In this document: positions 56,400-64,000 of the stretch, in pieces
Layout: each line of letters opens with the position of its first letter
How positions within the stretch are numbered: position 1 is the first letter of the stretch
Origin: Metaphire vulgaris
Lineage: Eukaryota > Annelida > Clitellata > Crassiclitellata > Megascolecidae
NCBI GenBank assembly: GCA_018105865.1
Contig: CM030848.1
Coordinates: 3,519,501 to 3,583,500, forward strand
Length of the DNA: 64,000 nucleotides
Direction: 5' to 3'
Program-made: the position numbers and the translations under genes
Notes under the pieces: generated by a model
The model's input: only the letters and a program-made list of their open reading frames with translations
The model's database searches: none
What the model was told of the DNA's origin: nothing

Positions 56400-57184
56400 C
56401 TGCCACCAAATATAAACAAGTACGTCAGATACAAAAGTCCGTAACATACATGATATCTTTGTTAAGACGCAGACTGCAGCTGCTATGATCCAAAATACGC
56501 CTCAGAATTAAATGCCAATCATTCTGATCAAATATTTGCCACTGCAACAGAAAACTAAGCAAGTCTCAAGACATATTCTTAGAGTAGGGTCCAATTCTGC
56601 GCTACCGTCCTAATGCAGCAAATTCCGCAATTCAGTTCTAACTGGTATTCTCGATTCATGAATCTATATATTCATTCATTAGACTGCAGTTAATCAATCA
56701 GTTGTTCTTATTTAATAACAGAGCGAGTCGGGAGAATTATGAGTTCAGCACCACAATCTCTTTTTCACTTGCCAATTGAATCCGAGTTTTGCTTTTGATT
56801 CAAAGCGATAGGAAACGATGAGCAACTGGCTGGAGAGAGAGAGGAAGGGAAGAGGTTGCCATCGGATTATATTTCCATTGGTAACTGGCTTCCTGTTCTG
56901 GTTCATCCCCCCACCAAGATGGCCGGCCGTAGAGAGGAGTCACTTGCGAGCTTTTTGGCATCACTTTTAAACCTAAAGATACAACAATCTAAGTAAATGA
57001 CACATAGTTGTTCGTAACGTTGTCTAAGGTTACGTACGATTTTTAGAAAAACAGGCTTATCTAAGATTATTTATTTTGTCAAGGTTATTAGCCTTTTTCA
57101 AACGTAAATTGAATTTCTAAATTGCTTTTGCTTTTCAACATTAACTGCCCGTTTTTCTGTGACCTATTGACTACAGTCATTTTG

Positions 57185-58027
57185 ATATTCTATGATTACT
57201 TCCGGTTTTGGCGCCGTCATGGCGGCCAGCACGTGTTTGTACGTGCCACGGATTGTCGCCGTCCTCGGCATTTATCGACATTCGGCCAGGGCCCGATTAA
57301 GGTCTGAGTGGGCCGGGGGGCTGAGAAAAAAAGGCCGTCGCCTATACTGATAATCTCTGACGAGCAAAAAAAGGTCATCGCCCTTTCAAATCGTGCTGAG
57401 GAGCAAAAAAAGGTAATCTCGAAAATCGGTGGGCCTATTTTCATGGTGGGCCTGAGGCTGCAGCCCCTCAGCCCCCGTCTTAATATGGCCCTGCTTTCGG
57501 TGCTCGGATTTTGTACCAAGCGCGAGGACTGCGTCCTACTCATTGGTTCTTCGTAGAGTTTCTTGCCGTCCTCCACTTTTCTACGTCGTTCTGGAGGGTT
57601 GAAGTCGGTCGCCGCCGCTGTTGAGTAATCGCGCCAAAGTCCGCCATTAAGACGGTGACTGCGTGGCAACGTGACTGTGATCGGCTAGAACTTCTAGATC
57701 GAGTAGAACTTCATCTTCGTCGGATTTGCCGATTTCGTTGACGAAATCTCTTGCGAAAGACCGCTTCTTCGGAATTCGCCGCCGATTTTACCGGGCGGAG
57801 AACTATCACCAGCTCGCGGACTCTTAACATCATCTTCCGTTCTTCGTTGGCGTGTCAATGAAGTTGCAGTTTTCTCACGAAGGACCGCTCCTTCTATCGT
57901 CCGAGTGGATTATTAACATCGCCACCTTCCGACCATCATTGACATGTCAGCGTTGTCAAAGCGCTTTTGATTTTGTTTTTAACCATGTTACAGCGCTATA
58001 TAAATCGTCGTGATAATAATAATATTA
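57185..58027 (+). mobile_element. R1 composite non-autonomous retroelement, copy 2
   Basis: From GGCGCCGTCATGGCGGCC to AGCGCTTTTGATTTTG...ACAGCGCTATATAAATCG and an ATAATAAT tail. Same order of blocks as 3282-4400 reversed: the GCATGCCACG-like block, AAGACCGCTTCTTC, GGCGTGTCAATGAAG, GACATGTCA. A 207-bp MITE (57287-57493) splits it. The ATG here is part of the repeat, not a host start codon. Confidence 0.68.
57287..57493. mobile_element. hAT-like MITE (CAGGGCCCGATTAAG family)
   Basis: Ends CAGGGCCCGATTAAG and CTTAATATGGCCCTG. Flanks CATTCGGC/CTTTCGGT match at 6 of 8. Two micro-palindromes (57358-57377 and about 57400-57418). Region 58030-59590 has no named feature. Confidence 0.78.
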
Positions 58028-59590
58028 TTATGGCGTAACATTTCTGCTGAAGTAAACACTAAACAGCTTAACTCGAGAGTTGAGTCAATTAATTATCTAA
58101 TCCAGCGTTACTGTAGCAAATAGACAATGTTACGAACAAGACAATGTTACGAACAACTATGATAAAATTTCGTATGTTTCAATTCATATTCGTAGAGTTG
58201 AACAGTTGAATGAACCTTTTAATCCCGGTTTACGGGTTATTTAAGATTTTTTATTATGTCAGCAAGGGTTGCTAACAACTATGTGAATCGCAAAAAATAA
58301 CATCAAAAGACGCATATACAGAGTGACGCAGTAGCAACGGTACTGCCCTGTTTCGTTGTAAATATTCTGACAAGCCCTGGGTCAAAATGCATGAAAATTG
58401 ATGAAATTCTGCGGTATTATTTCGTGGAGTTTTTCTTGAAAGCTTCAACGCATAGTGGCGCCATCTAGTGAAAACACAGGCTCGCTGTAGAACGCGTTAA
58501 AAAAGATGAGCAACCATGTTTATTGCTCAAACTAGTAATTGGCGCAAAAGGTGAGAGCTGTCAGTCTTTTATGAAATGTCACGTGAAATTTTGTGTATTT
58601 GTTGCTTATCTTAGTGATTGCGTATAAATTCCTAACAACTGCGATATTGATTGCCATTCGGACAGAGCGTGAACGACCGCTGCATTTCTGCCCCTCCGTC
58701 GTACCGGTACTGTCGACTTTCTACAGTTGGCGTTGAAGACTGGTTCTACTCCGCACATGGCACACCGCTTTCAGAAATTCTATCAAAAGTCATCGCGAAC
58801 CCCAGCCCTACTAGCCTACTTACGCAAACCCTTAATTAGGAAACATCAATTTTCAATATTTATACAGGCCTAATACTGTATACATATATATATATATGTA
58901 TGTATTAATTTTCATATATGCAAACTATCTCTACAGTTTCATCCGTAACTATTCATAATTTATCAGTAAAAATTTGAAATAAATAATACTAGAACACAGT
59001 AATTGAAAAGGTACCAAAAGTGGGATAGATCATGGCAGGACATATATAATAATAGGGTTGTAATGTACAATCTAAAGAAGACATACGAACTAGCTGTCAT
59101 ATAACACAATAAAACTTATAAAATAATATTAATCAAAATGATTATAAATGTAACATATGTAACGGAATGATGAAAAACAACGAACGAGAAACTAGTGTTG
59201 TAATTCATAAATAGCAACACAAAATAAGATTAAACTTCACTTTAAGCAAAGAAAGAAACAAAAATCGCCCGATATTGCAGATTTGTCAGCTGGTTCTAAG
59301 CTTATACGTATTCAAATGTTTTTTAAATTAGTAAGTAAGCTTAAACAGAGCATCAAAGTCAGAAGCCCACTTATGGTACCTTTTACCTATCTCAGTTTTA
59401 AAATAAATTCTTTACTAAATGATGCAGATTTGATTAAAAATACATAATCATTTAATTGTCTACACATCATACTGTCTAAAATACCAAAAAGTAATTTTTG
59501 AAAAATTTAAGTTTTCAAGATAAAAACGCAATTTTCTCGCTAATCTTTAAGTGATCCCAATTAAGCTACCTTTTCTCCCAGCGGGTCATA

Positions 59591-59593
<3 letters not shown>

Positions 59594-59678
<85 letters not shown>
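59594..59678. repeat. (TA)n microsatellite
   Basis: Pure TA run abutting the Tc1 element. Confidence 0.95.
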
Positions 59679-59679
<1 letters not shown>

Positions 59680-59680
<1 letters not shown>

Positions 59681-61636
59681 GTGGTCCTCAAAAGCAAAGT
59701 TATACTTTTTCAAAGTGCTTTTGCATTTTCCTGTTCCATTTGGGATAAAAACAAATTGGGAAAAAATTCCAATCGAATCTAAACATATTTAGTACTGTAA
59801 CACGACCCTATATTTACAGTGTGTGAAAAGTCTTGCATCGGCTGCGAAACCGAAGTATTTTAATAAATTTTTGATATTATTATCAGATTTTCTTGTAGAA
59901 TTGGTGGTTATTATATATTGTTTTGTATCAATTTTAATTCTGCCTTCATTTCTGTATGTGATGTCACTTGATTATGCACTTTTCCCAGACTTTTATGAGG
60001 AAATATGGCCACTGTGTGATTTCTCGAATCTTTACTAAAATGGTCACTCGCGGGAGTTCGCATGATATGGTGCGCGTTCTAACTACTTTAGCGCAATAAT
60101 TGCTTTTGAATTTTATAAGGTAGCCTTGAAAGGGCCGTTTTTATTTATTGTTGTCATTAGTACTTTATGGGCCAACCCTTGTTCTTTCTGACTAAATGAC
60201 ATCTGTGTGGCATGGAATGGACCAATTTGACAAGGTGCTCATGTGTTAATTATGATGTGATTCCAGGCTGCAATTAGAGACTCAATCAGCTCGCTCCTTT
60301 TCTGCGGCTGATTCTTGGTAATCTCGGCTGACACTACTACTGTACATTGTGCAGTATGTACACTACTACTACAAGTTCTCAATAGTGTCAAGATCAGGTG
60401 ACTGAGCCGGCAAATCAATGGACTGAACTCCATGATTCTTCTTCCTACAAGCAACAGTTTTCGCTCTGAGACAGGGTGCATTGCAGTCCTGAAACAAATA
60501 CTTGCTAGGAAACAGCTGTTTAGCTGATGGCAGCATACATTTCTCTAGAATATCTCTAGAATGTCAATGTATTTATCTGCATTCACCATCCAGTCAACAA
60601 TATGAAGTCTCCCAACCCCACTGGCTGCCATGCATCCACACACCATAACTTTCGTTAACACTGACATGTTTAGGCACTCCGGCTTCTATTCTTCATGTGG
60701 AAACCTTCTTATAAAAATCTTGCCATGGTCGCATAGACTGCAAAATGTGCTTTCATCGCTGAAGAAAACTTTTTCTCATGACTGACACAACACAGTATTC
60801 TAGACAAGGCCTTACTAATGAATTATATAGTTTTCTCTCAGAAGAAATTCAGGAAACGTTAGCTTCCGGTTATCGGGAGATGTTCTGATCAGGACTATTG
60901 CCTCTGGTGGATGACTTCCTGGGCCGACCACAACGGGGTCGATCTGTCGTACTTTTGGTATCTTTGTGCTTCAGTAAAATGCGCACAACCATGCTTTGAT
61001 TACAGCCGACCTTTGCTTAGTTGATGAGTACATATATGTAATAACATAAAGACACAACAAACATAGTCTAACGTTTTGCTGATTCATGGTAATAAAGGGT
61101 CAAATATCGGTGAAAACTGGCTGCTATGGGATGTTTTGACATTTTTAGAGCATGCTGTGTAGCACCTATGATAAAGATTAATACACCAGTCAACTCAGCT
61201 TTGAAAAGTGTACGCACACTGCAAATTTCAGCCTGATATCTGCTGTTTTTCTCAAGATATTAAACTTCAAAAATCGTAAAACATAACACAGCGTTGACTC
61301 GTGATTAGCCTCGTATCTTCAAAATATCATATCTCTGAGAGTTTTTGACAAAACTAGCTGAAAATTTCACGATTTACTCAACTTGAGCTGTATTTCAAGC
61401 CCTGCAAATTTCTTGCAGATCTGAGATGGTATGGTGAACAATTGTCTAAAATACTGGCTGCATTGTCATGGAATGACCCTGTTTGTAATTTTCAATGTAA
61501 GTGTGACAGTGGTTAATAAGGGCCTATGAATGCCAAACTTGGTAGCAATGATTTTTATTAGAAAATGAACAGTTTAAACAAAAAAGCACTTCAATAAAAT
61601 CTACTTTTAAAATTTTGTGTACATTTGAGGACCACC

Positions 61637-61637
<1 letters not shown>
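59680..61637 (-). mobile_element. degenerate Tc1-like (DD34E) transposon
   Basis: Ends GGTGGTCCTCAAA and TTTGAGGACCACCC with TA on each side, sitting in a TA repeat. On the - strand a broken transposase is recognisable: a second HTH with DRPRCGRPRKSS (near 60950), the FSDEST block with the first catalytic Asp (near 60765), VMVCGCMAASGVGRLH, a YLFQDCNAPC block with the second Asp, and LPAQSPDLDTIENL with the Glu. The C-terminal KRSELIESLIAAWNHI block follows at 60300-60250. Several stops and frameshifts; inactive. Confidence 0.85.

Positions 61638-61638
<1 letters not shown>

Positions 61639-61695
<57 letters not shown>
61639..61695. repeat. (TA)n microsatellite
   Basis: Separates the Tc1 element from the TAGTGCTGTCC element. 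Confidence 0.95.
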
Positions 61696-61698
<3 letters not shown>

Positions 61699-62087
61699 TG
61701 CTGTCCAACGATGGACGATAATGGCGATTAATCGTGCGATTAAAATTAATAATCGCGATTAATCGCATTTTCTTTAGCAACGTTATTCTGGTCCCGAAGT
61801 AGTAATTAAATTGAAATAAACAATGCACCAGTTGCAGAACAGACTTTCAGAATTTAAACTAGTGACCACGCATAACATTATATGGCACATGCATCATCCA
61901 TTTCAGTCAACTTTAAACAAAAACTCGTGACGTTATCAATTTCAAGCTCCGTTTTTTAAAGTTTCTTTAGAGAAATATGAGGCGATTAATTATGATGCGA
62001 TTAATTTCTTAATCGCGATTTAAAAAATTAATCGCGATTAACAGATTAACGGGTTAATCGCGCGTTAATCGCGATAAAAGGACAGCA

Positions 62088-62090
<3 letters not shown>
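61696..62090. mobile_element. TAGTGCTGTCC-family MITE (compact copy)
   Basis: Ends TAGTGCTGTCC and GGACAGCACTA. Subterminal ATTAATCGCGATTAAT palindromes on both sides. Reference copy for understanding the nested element at 41854-44965. Confidence 0.83.

Positions 62091-62152
<62 letters not shown>
62091..62152. repeat. (TA)n microsatellite
   Basis: Pure TA run. Confidence 0.95.
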
Positions 62153-62154
<2 letters not shown>

Positions 62155-62197
62155 CAAGGTTTAAAGTGGTACAGTAGGGAGTCTAGGGACTGCCCTG

Positions 62198-62717
62198 CAG
62201 TGTTTGGAACAATAGTTGACTAGACTATTTAAATACTATTGCAAATAGTTGAGCTTAACCACTATTTTAAAATAGTTTTCCAATAGCCAATAGTTCGCAA
62301 CTATTTAAATAGTATTTAAATACTATTTAATTTTTCAATGTCAAAATGAAAACTGTATTATCATTTATCACTGGCGAATGTTATAATCTAAAAGCACCGT
62401 CACTAGTTATCTGCATGATCACATTGATCAGTAATACAGTCACCTGTTACTAGGCTCTTAGGTTATTCACCAAGTCTTGATTAATCTTGAGGAGCAGCAG
62501 TTTCTCAAATGTTTTGTCACTTAAGCGATTTCTACGCTTTGAGATGATAACATAATACAACTATTTAAAATCAAGTATTTATAAATAGTGCTAAACTATT
62601 TATAAATACTATTTAAATAGGTAATTTCACTAACTATTTAAAATAGTCACTTAAATAGTTCAGAACTATTTAAATAGTATTTAAATAGTATTGACTATTT
62701 CAATAGTCACAACACTG
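62198..62717. mobile_element. hAT-like element rich in ACTATTTAAATAGT palindromes
   Basis: Ends CAGTGTTTGGAACAATAGT and ACTATTTCAATAGTCAC...AACACTG. Perfect duplication CTGCCCTG (62190-62197, 62718-62725). The unoccupied version of the site is present at 63146-63165, proving the boundaries. Confidence 0.92.
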
Positions 62718-62857
62718 CTGCCCTGTGTGAGAACCACTGTTATATTTTGTCAATCTTATTTAAGACATTTAAAACATGTACTTTGCACAAAACAGAATGG
62801 GTAGAAAACAAAGACAGCGCTTCGCTGCTATCAAAGCAGATGATAATAAGTAAGTAA

Positions 62858-63319
62858 GGGGTCATCCATAAATTACGTCGCGCGGTTAGGGGTTCCGTAA
62901 ATGTGACGTAACGCAAAAAATTTAAGTGATGATCTTTGACCTTTTTTGCTTGTCAGGGATTTTGGAGAGGAAAAATACAAGGATGACCTTTTTTGCTTGT
63001 CAGGGATTTTGGAGAGAAAAAATACAAGGATGACCTTTTTTGCTTGTCAAGACTTTTCGGAAGACGAAAATGGGGGTCGGCCCGTTGTTACGTCATATTT
63101 TAGGGGCTCTAACGTTTTGTTACGTCGCGCTACAGTAGGGGGAGTCTAGGGACTGCCCTGTGTGAGAACCACTGTTATATTTTGTCAATCTTATTTAAGA
63201 CATTTAAAACATGTACTTTGCACAAAACAGAATGGGTAGAAAACAAAAAAGTCTAAAGTAGAAAAGTCTAGGGGGTCAAAAAGTGCTAAAATCGCGCTAC
63301 GTAATTTATGGACGACCCC
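62858..63319. mobile_element. TAA-target MITE (GGGGTCGTCCATAAATTACG family), copy 2
   Basis: Ends GGGGTCATCCATAAATTACG and CGTAATTTATGGACGACCCC. TAA at 62855-62857 and 63320-63322. Three micro-palindromes (about 62938-62957, 62985-63003, 63031-63048). A ~120-bp block (63131-63250) is a copy of the sequence around 62170-62197/62718-62812. Confidence 0.85.
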
Positions 63320-63834
63320 TAAGCAAGTAAATTTAGTCACTGTATCAAAAACTTAAATTACTAATTTTAGAAACCAAACATAGTAGCTTACCTTCATGAT
63401 GAATGCAGGCCTATGTCTTCTCTAGGCGGCACCACTATGCTTTGACATTTTAAAGGAAAAAAATTGAATGACGCCATTTACGATATAATACCGCAGAAGT
63501 ACACTAACAATCGTACATTTTGACTCAGAGGTTGTCAAGATTTTGACAATGAAACAAGGTGGTACCGTTTTTATCTGGCCACCCTGTATGCGTCTTGCGT
63601 ACGGATATCATAAAACATGTTGGTCTGGGAGTTTTTTTATGTACAGGAGAGTGAACCTAAAGAGAAGTATATTATGTTTATGCTTTGATACTTTATATCA
63701 CATCGTGTCGACGGTGTCGCGTGTTTGCCAATTCATTAACTTAGGAATTTATTATGCTACATATACGAATGCAAACGCTTCTCGTCACCCAATTCAATTA
63801 GATCAACGCAGTCGATGTAAGCCGTGTTGCAAAC

Positions 63835-63937
63835 CTGTGTTTAGTCCTGACTGCAATATTGACGATGCGCTGGTGACCTTCCTCGCCGGCGATCTTTCCT
63901 CTTTCTTGTCTTCAACCGAAGACAACGACGGCGCCAT
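63835..63937 (-). CDS. possible first coding exon (- strand)
   Basis: On the - strand, CGAGCATGG gives a strong start context. 34 codons follow, rich in Ser/Lys/Glu (SVEDKKEERSPARKVTSAS), to ACACAG/GTTTGC one base into a codon. That phase would fit exon A of the CEP170-like gene, but the donor is weak and there is no FHA domain. It could equally be another gene, or an open frame on the + strand over the same bases. Confidence 0.25.
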
Positions 63938-64000
63938 GCTCGTTACTGAGTCACTTTGATCCCCTGCAATTTGTAAGCCTACTTCATCGAATGACTCGGA

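Noticed and set aside
56921..56998. Short + strand frame after CAAGATGGCCGGC (YY1-like start)
   Set aside because: Only 25 codons before a stop and no supported donor; could be promoter sequence of the CEP170-like gene but evidence is too thin.
57219..57290. ATGGCGGCC with CCGGAAGT-like and GGCGCC sites, looking like a CpG promoter and first exon
   Set aside because: The same block is found reversed in R1 copy 1, so it belongs to a retroelement.
63543..63959. 138-codon + strand open frame at the window edge
   Set aside because: No motif recognised and composition changes midway; the - strand reading over its end has a better start context.
1..64000. CRISPR arrays, rRNA, functional tRNA genes, bacterial operons
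   Set aside because: None seen; regular repeats are microsatellites or transposon arrays, and tRNA-like boxes belong to SINEs.

Overview
This is a eukaryotic, almost certainly animal, genomic window: mostly non-coding, dense in transposons and simple repeats, with spliced genes and no bacterial features. The only cellular genes I can support are two tandem, apparently single-coding-exon sugar transporters of the Tret1-like SP/MFS family on the + strand (13.7-15.2 kb and 24.2-25.6 kb) and one multi-exon CEP170-like centrosomal/microtubule gene on the - strand (exons between 41.1 and 56.4 kb). Tret1-like transporters and the LINE/MITE content suggest a marine invertebrate, perhaps a non-vertebrate deuterostome. 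I cannot name the species.

0-13 kb: LINE fragments of one CR1/L2-like lineage on both strands, repeatedly broken by hAT-type MITEs with 8-bp target duplications, three short Helitrons, a TAA-target element, and a foldback element carrying telomere-like repeats. 13-26 kb: the two transporters. A mariner relic sits 10 bp past the first stop codon, and a 59-bp-arm perfect-type hairpin lies 50 bp past the second. Between them lie a nested stack of hAT elements inside an inverted repeat (18.6-20.9 kb) and a TTAA-target MITE. 26-36 kb: a LINE with endonuclease and reverse transcriptase inside a foldback element, a second foldback element inside an RTE-like LINE fragment, and a ~3 kb TTA-target element. 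36-41 kb: five hAT MITEs and a mariner relic. 41-57 kb: the CEP170-like gene, with introns full of transposons (Merlin pseudogene, tRNA-derived SINE, RTE-like LINE, TTAA MITEs, hAT MITEs). 57-64 kb: a retroelement that shares its 3' tail with the LINE, a degenerate Tc1 transposon, further MITEs, and a possible first exon on the - strand at the window edge.

The most unusual signal crosses family boundaries. A ~20-24 bp micro-palindrome (arms TGACGA/TCGTCA around a T- or A-run) recurs more than 35 times, inside at least five unrelated MITE families and also alone. A second pattern is a set of three foldback families with unrelated sequences but the same architecture: GGT...ACC ends, 9-10 bp target duplications and inverted subterminal arrays of 14-15 bp units.
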